This document shows, piece by piece, positions 1-7,993 of a DNA stretch of 64,000 nt. The notes under the pieces were generated by a model. It ran no database searches and was not told the DNA's origin. It worked only from the letters and a program-made list of their open reading frames with translations. Location: NCBI GenBank assembly GCA_964250755.1, contig CAXUHB010000016.1, positions 13,189-77,188 on the forward strand, given 5' to 3'. Source of the stretch: DASWOJ01 sp964250755 (lineage in GTDB: Bacteria; Pseudomonadota; Alphaproteobacteria; Acetobacterales; Acetobacteraceae). How positions within the stretch are numbered: position 1 is the first letter of the stretch; each line of letters opens with the position of its first letter. A program made the translations under genes and the position numbers.

Positions 1-1068
1 ACCCTGCGCCGCCTTGGGTGTGCCGGCCAGTGGCAGCGGCAACTTGACCGGCGGTGCATCCGGGCGGGCAGCCAACCGCAGCTCGATGCCGGCGCCAGCC
101 AGGCCGTAATCGTCGGTGGCTTTCCAGGGAAGGCGGACTTGCGGCGCCCCGCGGCGGGCCTGCGAGGGGCCGGGCGGCTCGGTGAAGACCGCGACGGGCA
201 GCAGGTCGGGGATGGCGGTCAGCGTCCAGGACTGGTCGCCGCTGCTGCGCCGCACGGACAGGGTGCCGCTGGCAGCCAGGTCGCGCTCGGCCTGCCAGCT
301 TCCGGCGTCCAAGGCACGGAAGGGCGTGACCTCCCCGCCCAGCACCAGCGACGGCTCGCCGTTGCCGCCGGTGACGTTGGCGACCAGGTGCGACCCGGCG
401 GGCACCGACACCTCGCGCTGCTCCATACGCAGGAACACCGGAGCGACACCGGTGTAGGCCGGCGGCGTGATCCAGGCCTGGATGACCGAGGCGGGCGGCG
501 GCGGCACCTCCGGCAGCGCCGGCATTGCGCCGCGCAGCAGCCGGCGCCCAGCCTCCGGCCCGGCAATGACGACCGCAGCCCCCAACGCGACCAGCAACGC
601 GCCGCGCAAGGCCCGGCTGTCGCGCGCGGGCAGGCCGGGGCGGGGCCGGGACACCCGCATCCGGGCGGCCTGGGCGGCGATGCGCGCCAGGTGCGCCCGC
701 CACAGCGCCGCGCCTTCCTCCGAGTGAACCGCCGGAGCGTCGCCCAGCACGGCCAAGGGCCGGTGGCGCAGGCCGGTGTCCCGCTCCAGCCGCCGGTCAG
801 CCAGGGCCTCCGTCGGGGCGGCCACGCAGCGGACCGCGCGCCAGGCCAGCACCGCAACGGCTGCCAGCGCCGCCAGCAGCAGCAGCAGACGCGGCCAGAC
901 CGGCAGCATCGCCGGCACATCCAGCAGCGCCAGCACCGCGTAAACGCCTAGCGCGCCCAGCGGCGGCCAAGCGGCAGGCCAAAGCTGCTCCCACCAGAGT
1001 GCCAGCCGCGCCAGCCGGCGCTTGCGCGCCAGCGCGGGCATCGCGGCCTCCGGCGGGGGAGCGCTCAC
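1..1068 (-). CDS. DUF4175 / TIGR02302 family membrane protein (5' part; runs off the window)
   Basis: The first roughly 356 residues of a large membrane protein; the C-terminal part lies beyond base 1. The start is GTG at 1068, overlapping the lysA stop as GTGA, which suggests translational coupling. Near the N-terminus there are two hydrophobic segments (about residues 35-50 and 58-75), then the family-like motif RRLERDTGLRHRPL and a third hydrophobic stretch near residue 155. After that comes an extracytoplasmic beta-rich region containing ITPPAYTG. This layout and the position directly after lysA match the TIGR02302 proteins of alphaproteobacteria, whose function is unknown. The assignment rests on motif memory and neighbourhood. 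The domain C-terminal to residue 356 cannot be judged. Confidence 0.8.
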   Translation of the reverse strand, partial: MSAPPPEAAMPALARKRRLARLALWWEQLWPAAWPPLGALGVYAVLALLDVPAMLPVWPRLLLLLAALAAVAVLAWRAVRCVAAPTEALADRRLERDTGLRHRPLAVLGDAPAVHSEEGAALWRAHLARIAAQAARMRVSRPRPGLPARDSRALRGALLVALGAAVVIAGPEAGRRLLRGAMPALPEVPPPPASVIQAWITPPAYTGVAPVFLRMEQREVSVPAGSHLVANVTGGNGEPSLVLGGEVTPFRALDAGSWQAERDLAASGTLSVRRSSGDQSWTLTAIPDLLPVAVFTEPPGPSQARRGAPQVRLPWKATDDYGLAGAGIELRLAARPDAPPVKLPLPLAGTPKAAQG

Positions 1069-2399
1069 CCGAACCAGTCCGGGGCGCTCTCGCCCTCCCA
1101 CAGGGTTTCGACGGGCTGGCGGGCGCGGATGACGAACCATCGGCCGCCGTCCACCATCACCTGGGCTGCCAGCGGCCGGGAATTGTACGTGCTGCTCATG
1201 ACCGAACCATATGCGCCGGCATCCAGGATCGCCAAGCGCGCATCGGCGCCTAACAGCGGCAGGGCGCGGCCCCGCGCAAACGTGTCCCCGCTTTCGCAGA
1301 CGGGGCCGACGATGTCCGCCGGGGACACGGGCCGCACGGCGTCCACGGCGGAGACGGGGACCATTCCGTGCCAGGCGTCATACATGGCGGGCCGCAGCAG
1401 GTCGTTCATGGCGGCATCCAGCACTACGAAGCGGCGCCCGGCGGTGGTCTTGGACAGGATCACCGACGCCAGCAACACGCCGGCCGGGCCGACCAGCCAG
1501 CGGCCGGGTTCGATGGCCAGGCGCACGTCCAGCCCACCGAACGCTGCGCGGATCGCCCCGGCGAAGGCAGCGGGGGTGGCTGCAGGCTCGTTCCGATAGG
1601 CGATGCCCAGGCCGCCGCCGCAGTCCACGGCCTCCACCGCGTGCCCGGCGGCGCGCAGGGTCCGCACCAGCTCCGCCGTGCGGGCATAGGCGGCGCGGTA
1701 GGGCGTCATGGACATGATCTGGCTGCCGATGTGCAGCGCGAGGCCGACGGGCTGGACGCCGGGGAGGGCGGCGGCATGGGCATACAGCGCCGCCGCGTCG
1801 TCGTAGGCGATGCCGAACTTGTTGTCCGCCCGGCCCGTGGTGATCTTGGCATGGGTGCCGGCGTCCACGTCCGGATTGACTCGCAGCGCCACACGGGCCG
1901 TCACCCCCATGCCGTCGGCCACCACGGAGAGCATCGCAAGCTCCTCCGCACTCTCGACGTTGATCTGGCCGGCGCCGGCGTGCAGGGCCTGGCGCAGCTC
2001 CGGCACAGACTTGCCGACGCCGGAGAACACGATGTCCGCAGCGGGAATGCCGGCCCGCAGCGCCCGCTGCATCTCCCCCCCGCTGACCACGTCCGCCCCG
2101 GCCCCGCCCGCGGCCATCAGCTGCAGCACCGCCAGGTGGTCGTTGGCCTTGACGGCGTAGTGGACGTGCAGCGGCAGGCCCGCCATCGCGTCCTGCAACT
2201 GCCTCAGCCGCCCGCGGATGCAGTTGGCGGACAGAACCCAGGTTGGGGACCCCACGGCGTCCGCTATGGCGTTGAGCGGCACGCCCTCCATCAGCAGGCC
2301 ATCCATCGCGTGCAGGGACAGGTGCGGCCGGGCTGCGACCAGTTCGGCGATGGTGGGGTCCAGGTCGTCGGCGAGGGCGAGGGGGGCTGGCATGGGCAT
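1065..2399 (-). CDS. lysA: diaminopimelate decarboxylase
   Basis: PLP-dependent enzyme that converts meso-diaminopimelate to lysine and CO2, the last step of lysine synthesis. The protein has 444 residues, close to the usual 415-430. The fold type III PLP barrel carries its Schiff-base lysine in HYAVKAN (Lys84). GGGLGIAYR and EPGRWLVG bind phosphate and substrate, and CESGDTFARG near residue 370 supplies the catalytic cysteine from the C-terminal beta domain. The N-terminus has an extra 40 residues before the barrel, so a start further in cannot be excluded. The stop overlaps the GTG of the downstream DUF4175 gene. Upstream, a palindromic repeat separates it from tyrS, so it may have its own promoter. 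Confidence 0.96.
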   Translation of the reverse strand: MPMPAPLALADDLDPTIAELVAARPHLSLHAMDGLLMEGVPLNAIADAVGSPTWVLSANCIRGRLRQLQDAMAGLPLHVHYAVKANDHLAVLQLMAAGGAGADVVSGGEMQRALRAGIPAADIVFSGVGKSVPELRQALHAGAGQINVESAEELAMLSVVADGMGVTARVALRVNPDVDAGTHAKITTGRADNKFGIAYDDAAALYAHAAALPGVQPVGLALHIGSQIMSMTPYRAAYARTAELVRTLRAAGHAVEAVDCGGGLGIAYRNEPAATPAAFAGAIRAAFGGLDVRLAIEPGRWLVGPAGVLLASVILSKTTAGRRFVVLDAAMNDLLRPAMYDAWHGMVPVSAVDAVRPVSPADIVGPVCESGDTFARGRALPLLGADARLAILDAGAYGSVMSSTYNSRPLAAQVMVDGGRWFVIRARQPVETLWEGESAPDWFG

Positions 2400-2450
2400 G
2401 ACATTAGAGATGCCGGCGCGGATGATCCAGGCGGGGTGGAAGGCTTTCTG

Positions 2451-2594
2451 CTCCCTCTTCCTCCGGGAGAGGGTTGGGGTGAGGGAAGCCGTACAGACCG
2501 CACTTTCCGACGCAGCCCCGATCCAGCCTGACTGGGCCAGGGCTTGCGCTGGTGGCTTCCCTCACCCCGGCCCTCTTCCGGAGGGGGGAGAGGG
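2451..2594. repeat. palindromic intergenic repeat, paired copies (copy 1)
   Basis: Two inverted GC-rich units lie between lysA and tyrS. The left unit (2451-2485) contains CTCCGGGAGAGGGTTGGGGT and the right unit (2559-2594) contains CCTCACCCCGGCCCTCTTCC. Each unit can fold on itself (CCCTC..GAGGG) and the two can also pair with each other across a 73-base spacer. A very similar paired element lies at 62191-62330, including a related spacer end (GGGCCAGGG and GTGGCTT), and a shorter relative is at 50729-50760. This resembles REP/BIME-type dispersed repeats. It could also act as an mRNA-stabilising or terminator structure between the genes. Confidence 0.75.
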
Positions 2595-2597
2595 AAG

Positions 2598-3842
2598 CTA
2601 CATCGGCCGGATCAGCCGGTGCTGCTTCTTGCCGGCGGACAACTTCACTGCGCCGTCGCGCAGGTCCGCCGCGGTCACGAGTGCCGCCTCGTCGGTCAGG
2701 GCCACGTCGTTCACCCGCGCGCCGCCGCCGCGGATCAGGCGCCGGGCCTCGCCCAGGCTGAGCGACAGGCCGCTGTCGGCGAACAGGCGTATGGCCGCGA
2801 TCCCCGCCTGCAAGTCGGCGGCGGCGACGGCATGGGTCGGCAGGGTGTCGGCTGCCGCCCCGTCCTCGAACGCTTGCCGGGCCGTCTCCGCCGCCGCTTC
2901 CGCCGCAGCGGCGCCGTGGGCCAGGGTGGTTGCCGCGGTGGCCAGGACCTTCTTGGCCTCGTTGATGCCGGCACCGGGCAGGGCCTCCAGCCGGGCGATC
3001 TCCGGCAGGGGCACGTCGGTGAACAGGCGCAGGAAGCGGCCCACGTCGGCGTCGTCCGTGTTGCGCCAGAACTGCCAGTAGTCGTAGGGGGACAGCCGCT
3101 CGGCGGCCAGCCACACGGCGCCGCGGGCGGTCTTGCCCATCTTGGCGCCGCCGGCGGTGGTGATCAGCGGCGTCGTCAGGCCGAACACTTGACGGCCCTC
3201 CGTGCGGCGCACCAGCTCCACGCCGGACACGATGTTGCCCCACTGGTCCGACCCGCCCATCTGCAACACGACGCCATGCCGCCGGTTCAGCTCGCGGAAG
3301 TCGTAGCTTTGCAGGATCATGTAGTTGAACTCCAGGAACGTGAGCGGCTGCTCGCGTTCCAGGCGCAGGCGCACGCTGTCGAAGGTCAGCATCCGGCCCA
3401 CCGTGAAGTGCGGGCCGACGTCCCGCAGCAGCTCGATGTAACCGAGCTGGTCCAGCCAGTCCGCGTTGTTCTGCATGGCGGCGTCCGACGGACCCTCGCC
3501 GAACTGCACGAAGGGCGACAGGCAGCGGCGGATGCCGGCCATGTTGGCGGCGATGCGGGCGTCATCCAGCATCTGCCGGGCCTCGTCCTTGCCGGAGGGG
3601 TCGCCGATGCGGGTGGTGCCACCGCCCATCAGCGCCACCGGGCGGTGGCCGTGGCGCTGCATCAGGCGCAGCAGCATGATCTGCACGAGGTTGCCGACGT
3701 GCAGGCTGTCGGCGGTGCAATCGAAGCCGATGTAGCCGCCGACCGGCCCGGCGCTCATAGCCTCGTCCAGCGCGGCCTCGTCCGTGCATTGGTGGATGAA
3801 GCCGCGGGCGGCGGCTTCGGTCAGGAAGGGGCTGGTTGGCAT
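2598..3842 (-). CDS. tyrS: tyrosyl-tRNA synthetase
   Basis: Class I aminoacyl-tRNA synthetase that charges tRNA-Tyr. The HIGH-type signature is DSLHVGNL and the KMSKS-type signature is GAKMGKT. GGSDQWGN, the tyrosine-binding loop typical of TyrS, is also present. A C-terminal S4-like RNA-binding domain (LSLGEARRLIRGGGARVN) completes the protein. The open frame extends 45 codons upstream, but the ATG at 3842 (MPTSPFLTEA) is preferred. It begins where family similarity begins, gives 414 residues, and leaves an 80-base divergent promoter gap to the K+ channel gene. The stop lies 4 bases from the repeat at 2451-2594. Confidence 0.96.
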   Translation of the reverse strand: MPTSPFLTEAAARGFIHQCTDEAALDEAMSAGPVGGYIGFDCTADSLHVGNLVQIMLLRLMQRHGHRPVALMGGGTTRIGDPSGKDEARQMLDDARIAANMAGIRRCLSPFVQFGEGPSDAAMQNNADWLDQLGYIELLRDVGPHFTVGRMLTFDSVRLRLEREQPLTFLEFNYMILQSYDFRELNRRHGVVLQMGGSDQWGNIVSGVELVRRTEGRQVFGLTTPLITTAGGAKMGKTARGAVWLAAERLSPYDYWQFWRNTDDADVGRFLRLFTDVPLPEIARLEALPGAGINEAKKVLATAATTLAHGAAAAEAAAETARQAFEDGAAADTLPTHAVAAADLQAGIAAIRLFADSGLSLSLGEARRLIRGGGARVNDVALTDEAALVTAADLRDGAVKLSAGKKQHRLIRPM

Positions 3843-3921
3843 CGGCGGGGTGTCCTGTGCTGGCCGGATTTGGCGGCGGGCGGCTGGCGTTCGGGGCGGG
3901 GGTGCTGCATAGCGGAAGCCG

Positions 3922-4842
3922 ATGCCAGACCAAAATTCCCCGCCCGCACGCCGGGCGCCGCCGCCCCGCAGCCTCATCGTGCCGCGCTCGCAGGGGCAGG
4001 GGGTGCGGCGCGCGGGGCTGCGCGTTCCCTGGTGGTCGGACCTGTATCACCGGGCGCTGACGCTGCCGTGGTGGCAGTTCCTGGGGCTGGGCTGCGCGAT
4101 CTACCTGGGCGTCAACTTGATCTTTGCCCTGCTGTATCTGGGGCAGCCCGGTGCAATCAGCGGCGCCCGCCCGCGCAGCTTCCTGGATGCCTTCTTCTTC
4201 AGCGTGCAGACCATCGCCACCATCGGCTACGGCCAGATGTCGCCGGCCACGGTGTACGCCAACGTGCTGGTCACGATCGAGACGATGGCCGGTCTGGTGT
4301 TCCTGGCGCTGTCCACCGGCGTCGTGTTCGCGCGCATCAGCCGGCCCACGGCGCGCGTGGTGTTCGGACGCGCCGCGACGGTCGCACCCTACGACGGCGT
4401 GCCGACGCTCAGCTTCCGCATCGGCAACGAGCGGCGGAGCCAAATCCTGGAGGCCGACGTGACCGTGACGCTGCTGCGTCACGAGACCACGCGGGAAGGC
4501 GTGCAGCTCCGCCGCTTCCACGACCTGGCGTTGGCGCGGGCGCACACGCCGGTGTTCGCGCTGACCTTCACCGTCATGCATCCCATCGGCCCGGACAGCC
4601 CGCTGCACGGCGCCACCGCCGAGAGCCTGCTGACAGAAGATGCGGAACTGCTGATCTCGGTAACAGGGCTAGAGGAGACAACGTCCCAGACCGTCCACGC
4701 CCGGCATTCCTACTTGCCGGACGAAATCCTGTTCGGACGCCGGTTTGCCGACATCTTCACGACCGACCCGGACGGGACGCGGGTGATCGACTACGCGCGG
4801 TTCCACGACACCGTGCCGGCGGACATGGTGTCGAAACCGTAG
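3922..4842 (+). CDS. inward-rectifier potassium channel (KirBac family)
   Basis: Inner-membrane K+ channel of 306 residues. After a basic N-terminal slide region (WWSDLYHRALTLPWWQF) come the outer helix (residues 52-74), a pore helix, the selectivity filter TIATIGYG (97-104) and the inner helix (112-137). The remaining 165 residues form the cytoplasmic immunoglobulin-like Kir domain, with the characteristic FRIGNERRSQILEADVTVTLLRHE region. KirBac channels are gated by cytoplasmic ligands such as PIP2 and pH in characterised members. The gene stands alone, divergent from tyrS and convergent with the hydrolase. No associated transporter or regulator is visible. Confidence 0.93.
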   Translation: MPDQNSPPARRAPPPRSLIVPRSQGQGVRRAGLRVPWWSDLYHRALTLPWWQFLGLGCAIYLGVNLIFALLYLGQPGAISGARPRSFLDAFFFSVQTIATIGYGQMSPATVYANVLVTIETMAGLVFLALSTGVVFARISRPTARVVFGRAATVAPYDGVPTLSFRIGNERRSQILEADVTVTLLRHETTREGVQLRRFHDLALARAHTPVFALTFTVMHPIGPDSPLHGATAESLLTEDAELLISVTGLEETTSQTVHARHSYLPDEILFGRRFADIFTTDPDGTRVIDYARFHDTVPADMVSKP

Positions 4843-4873
4843 GCTGGATAAGCGAGGCGTCGTCCAACGCAAG

Positions 4874-4903
4874 GCAGCACCGCCCGTTGGCGGACGGCGC
4901 TGC
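4874..4903. terminator. hairpin in convergent gap
   Basis: Between the channel gene and the convergent hydrolase gene, GCAGC..CCGCC-CGTT-GGCGG..GCTGC can fold into an interrupted stem with a tetraloop. There is no clear T-tract on either side. It is a plausible bidirectional transcription end but not a canonical terminator. Confidence 0.35.
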
Positions 4904-4927
4904 ACTCGTTCCACGCAGCTTGGTGGT

Positions 4928-5593
4928 TCAGTCCGCCGCCAGCGCCAACGCCTTGCGGGCGAGTATCTGCCCGACATGCTCCTCAATGGCCAAGCCGACA
5001 TGCTCGGCGTGCGTCGCGAACACATGGTCCGCGCCGGGATACACCCGGTAGTCCACCTGGACGTTCTTCTGCGTGTTCAGCTTGTCCACCAACTTCCGCA
5101 CCGACGGCTCCGGCACCAGCTCGTCGGCCTCCCCGTGCAGCATCAACCCGCCGCAGGGGCAGGGGGCCAGGAAGCCGAAGTCGTAATGGCTGGCGGGGGT
5201 GGCGACGCTGACCCAGCCGCTGATCTCCGGACGGCGCATCAGCAGCTGCATGCCGACAAAGGCGCCGAAGGAGTAGCCGCTGATCCACAGGCCCGACGAG
5301 TTCGGGTTCACCATCTGCATCCAGTCCAGCGCTGCCGCGGCGTCGCTGATCTCCCCGAAGCCGCCGTCATACTTGCCCTGGCTGCGGCCGACCCCACGGA
5401 AGTTGAAGCGCATGACGCTGAAGCCAAGCTTCTGGAAAGACTGATACATCGTATAGGAAATGCGGTTGTTCATGGTCCCGCCGTGCATCGGGTGCGGGTG
5501 CAGGATGAGCGCCAGTGGGGCGCCAGTCTCCTTGGAATGGTGGTAGCGTCCCTCAAGCCGCCCATCAGGGCCGGCGAACATCACCTCAGGCAT
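4928..5593 (-). CDS. alpha/beta hydrolase, COG2945-like
   Basis: Cytoplasmic serine hydrolase of 221 residues with no signal peptide. The motif HPHPMHGGTMNN near residue 33 is typical of this dienelactone-hydrolase-like family. FNFRGVGRSQG follows, with the nucleophile elbow GYSFGA (serine near residue 122), a late aspartate region (HGEADELVP) and the catalytic histidine in YPGADHVF. The natural substrate is unknown for this family. The ATG at 5593 gives the full family length. It is transcribed away from cysE, with 238 bases between the two starts. Confidence 0.85.
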   Translation of the reverse strand: MPEVMFAGPDGRLEGRYHHSKETGAPLALILHPHPMHGGTMNNRISYTMYQSFQKLGFSVMRFNFRGVGRSQGKYDGGFGEISDAAAALDWMQMVNPNSSGLWISGYSFGAFVGMQLLMRRPEISGWVSVATPASHYDFGFLAPCPCGGLMLHGEADELVPEPSVRKLVDKLNTQKNVQVDYRVYPGADHVFATHAEHVGLAIEEHVGQILARKALALAAD

Positions 5594-5766
5594 GGCGTTC
5601 CAAATCTTTCTGTTTCCCGCGGCCCGTCACGGCCTGCGGTCGCTGCGGCGGTTGGCGTGGGCGGCGCTGCGCCATCCCGCCCACCGGATTGACCCCGGCG
5701 GCGGGAACGGCTTAGCTGACCAGTGGCAAGGCCTCCTCGGCGTCCCCAAGTGCGTGCGGGCACGGC

Positions 5767-5787
5767 GCCCGGCTCGGGAAGCCGGGC
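5767..5787 (+). promoter_or_regulatory. inverted repeat in cysE leader region
   Basis: GCCCGGCT-CGGGA-AGCCGGGC is a perfect 8-base inverted repeat that ends 44 bases before the cysE start. GCCCGGC recurs just downstream, and the following TAGTTTACATAATGG is unusually AT-rich for this DNA. It may be a leader hairpin or an operator in the hydrolase/cysE divergent region. No known regulator consensus was matched. Confidence 0.3.
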
Positions 5788-5831
5788 GGAATATACGCAG
5801 CCCGGCGTAGTTTACATAATGGAAATGTCGC

Positions 5832-6524
5832 ATGGCATTCATGTTTCTGCGCGAAGCCATTGACGCCTACCGCCAGCGCGACCCTGCTGCCCGGTCCTGG
5901 GTCACGGTGCTGCTGTGCTACCCCGGCCTGCACGCGGTCCTGTGGCACCGCCTGGCGCACCGTCTGTGGCACCGCGGGCTGCATCTGCCGGCCCGCTTCA
6001 CCTCGCACCTCGGCCGGATGCTGACCGGGATCGAGATACATCCCGCCGCACGCCTCGGGCGGCGCCTCATCATAGACCACGGCATGGGCGTGGTGATCGG
6101 GGAGACGGCGGAGATCGGGGACGACGTCTACCTGTATCACCAGGTCACGCTGGGCGGCACCAGCAGCGAGCATGGCAAGCGGCACCCGACGGTGGGCAAC
6201 GGCGTCATCATCGGCGCCGGAGCGAAGGTGCTGGGCAACATCCTGATCGGCGACGGCGCCCGCGTCGGGGCCAACGCCGTGGTGGTGCAGCCCGTGCCCC
6301 CCGGCGTGACGGTCGTCGGCATCCCCGCCCGCCCGGTCGAGCGCGATCCGCTGCAGCGCCGCACTGCGCCCCCGCCCGCAACGGCGCCCGTCTTCGTCGC
6401 CTACGGCACCCCGTGCGAGGAGACGCTGGACCCGCTGGTCCGCAACGTGGAGGCGTTGCGGGCCGAGATGCTGGCGCTGGAGGCGCGCGTGTCCGCCCTG
6501 CAGCGCTCCCCTGCCGCGGAGTAG
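5832..6524 (+). CDS. cysE: serine O-acetyltransferase
   Basis: Transfers acetyl from acetyl-CoA to L-serine, the first committed step of cysteine synthesis. The protein has 230 residues. A short N-terminal helical region is followed by a left-handed beta-helix of hexapeptide repeats (about residues 65-170), including LIIDHGMGVVIGETAEIG and YHQVTLGGT. HGKRHPTVGNGVIIGAGAKV is the classic acetyl-CoA and serine site. A C-terminal helical tail ends with a predicted coiled segment (VEALRAEMLALEARV). The start is chosen at 5832 with GGAA 7-10 bases upstream. It lies 4 bases before a cysteine desulfurase gene, so cysteine made here feeds directly into sulfur mobilisation. Confidence 0.95.
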   Translation: MAFMFLREAIDAYRQRDPAARSWVTVLLCYPGLHAVLWHRLAHRLWHRGLHLPARFTSHLGRMLTGIEIHPAARLGRRLIIDHGMGVVIGETAEIGDDVYLYHQVTLGGTSSEHGKRHPTVGNGVIIGAGAKVLGNILIGDGARVGANAVVVQPVPPGVTVVGIPARPVERDPLQRRTAPPPATAPVFVAYGTPCEETLDPLVRNVEALRAEMLALEARVSALQRSPAAE

Positions 6525-6528
6525 GCGC

Positions 6529-7602
6529 TTGGCCTACCTGGATGCCAACGCGACCGAGCCGCTGCGGCCCGAGGCGCGGGCGGCGGCCATCGCGGCGCTG
6601 GACCTGGTGGGCAACCCGTCCAGCGTCCACGCGGCGGGCCGGGCAGCCCGGCGCGTGCTGGAGGACGCGCGGGCAGCCATTGCCGGGCGCTACGGCGCAG
6701 CGCCGGGGTTGGTGGTGTTCACGTCGGGTGGGACTGAGGCCAATGCCCTGGCCATCCACGCCTTGCGCGCCGGCCGCCGCGTGATTGCGGGCGCAACCGA
6801 GCATGACGCCGTGCGCGCTGCCGCGTCGGGCGCTCCTGGAGGCATCGAGGCGCTGCCGGTGAATGCGGATGGCGTGGCCGACTTGGGCGCCTTGGCACGG
6901 CTGCTGGACGGCGGCCCGGCGCTGGTCTGCCTGATGCTGGCCAACAACGAGACCGGCACGATCCAGCCGGTGGAGGCCGCCGCCGCGCTGTGCCGGACGC
7001 ACGGCGCGTTGCTGCACGTGGACGCCGTGCAGGCAGCCGGACGCATCCCGGTGGCGATGACGGGAGACAGCATGGCGCTGTCCTCCCACAAGCTAGGGGG
7101 TCCGAAGGGCTCCGGGGCGCTGCTGCTGGCGCCGGGGGTGGACGTGGCGCCGCTGCTGGCCGGCGGCGGGCAGGAGCGCGGGCGGCGCGGCGGCACGCCG
7201 GGGCTGCCGGCCATTGCCGGGTTCGCCGCAGCGGCGCTGGCGCCGGTGCCGGACGCGTGCGGACTGCGCAACTTGGCCGAGGCCGCGGCCGTGGCGTGCG
7301 GCGCGGTGGTGCTTGGCGGCGCGCACCGGCTGCCCAACACGAGCTGCCTGGCGCTGCCCGGCGTGCGGGCGGACGTGCAGGTGATCGCGCTGGACCTGGC
7401 CGGGGTGCAGGTGTCCGCCGGGGCCGCATGCAGCAGCGGCAAGGTGGCGCGCAGCCACGTGCTGGACGCAATGGGCTGTGGGGAGTTGGCCGGCCAGGCG
7501 ATCCGGGTGAGCCTGCCGTGGAACGCGGCGGCGGCGGACGTGGCGGCGTTCGTACGGGCCTACGGGGACATGGCATCCCGGATGCGCAGGCTGGCGGCAT
7601 AG
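6529..7602 (+). CDS. cysteine desulfurase, NifS/IscS-like, TTG start
   Basis: PLP-dependent class V aminotransferase-fold enzyme that takes sulfur from cysteine as an enzyme persulfide. It has 357 residues, about 30 shorter than the second desulfurase at 11221. Visible motifs are TSGGTEANALA, ATEHDAV, ANNETG, HVDAVQAAG, the PLP lysine in SSHKLGGPKG (Lys188) and the sulfur-accepting cysteine in SAGAACSSG (Cys301). The only start that fits is TTG at 6529, 4 bases after cysE, which implies coupled translation. The two desulfurases are clearly different proteins and not a recent duplication. This one may serve a pathway other than general Fe-S assembly. Confidence 0.92.
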   Translation: MAYLDANATEPLRPEARAAAIAALDLVGNPSSVHAAGRAARRVLEDARAAIAGRYGAAPGLVVFTSGGTEANALAIHALRAGRRVIAGATEHDAVRAAASGAPGGIEALPVNADGVADLGALARLLDGGPALVCLMLANNETGTIQPVEAAAALCRTHGALLHVDAVQAAGRIPVAMTGDSMALSSHKLGGPKGSGALLLAPGVDVAPLLAGGGQERGRRGGTPGLPAIAGFAAAALAPVPDACGLRNLAEAAAVACGAVVLGGAHRLPNTSCLALPGVRADVQVIALDLAGVQVSAGAACSSGKVARSHVLDAMGCGELAGQAIRVSLPWNAAAADVAAFVRAYGDMASRMRRLAA

Positions 7603-7993
7603 GCTGATGCGCGGATGCCGGGCCGGCATTCTGCTGCAGGCGGCAACCGTATTCCTGGCGCCGTGCAGCAGCCGGGCAGTGCCGAAGCCCGGGATCAACG
7701 GTCGGTGGACCTCACCTGTTTGCCGGAGCCGTGACCGCAGTGCCGGGGCTGCTGCCGGCCGATCTGACCGTCCCCGCGCTGCGTCCGGAGGTTGCCGGGC
7801 AGGACGATTCCGGCCATCCCTGACAGCAAGGCAGGTGCGGCGCTGGTTGCAGCTGCCGATGTGGTGCTGCTCCGGCTTTTCCAGGGCGCAGCGGCTTGGG
7901 GGCGGCTTGACCCGCACGAAGCTGCCGGTGGACACACCCGCGCAGGCATGACCGGCCCCAGATGCGGCATTCCTTGCCCGAAAGGACCCACCC
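7603..7993. other. intergenic region, 391 bases, no supported gene
   Basis: Lies between the first desulfurase and mbfA. Short open frames exist on both strands, but none has recognisable motifs or a good ribosome site. The promoter of mbfA should be here. In rhizobia, mbfA is controlled by the iron regulator Irr, but no obvious Irr iron-control element (AT-rich palindrome) was seen by eye. GGAGCATTCC-like or T-rich promoter boxes are not evident. Confidence 0.5.

Noticed and set aside
2544..5051. Very long plus-strand open frame opposite tyrS
   Set aside because: It is antisense to tyrS and runs through the channel gene in another frame. The composition is that of an out-of-frame high-GC shadow, and no motif is recognisable.
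5767..5830. IscR or other Rrf2-type site upstream of cysE
   Set aside because: The hairpin and nearby AT-rich bases do not match a known Rrf2-family consensus, so it is only listed as an inverted repeat.
7607..7951. Open frame between the first desulfurase and mbfA
   Set aside because: No motifs, no good ribosome site, and unusual residue composition (many Arg, Ser, Cys). Treated as non-coding.
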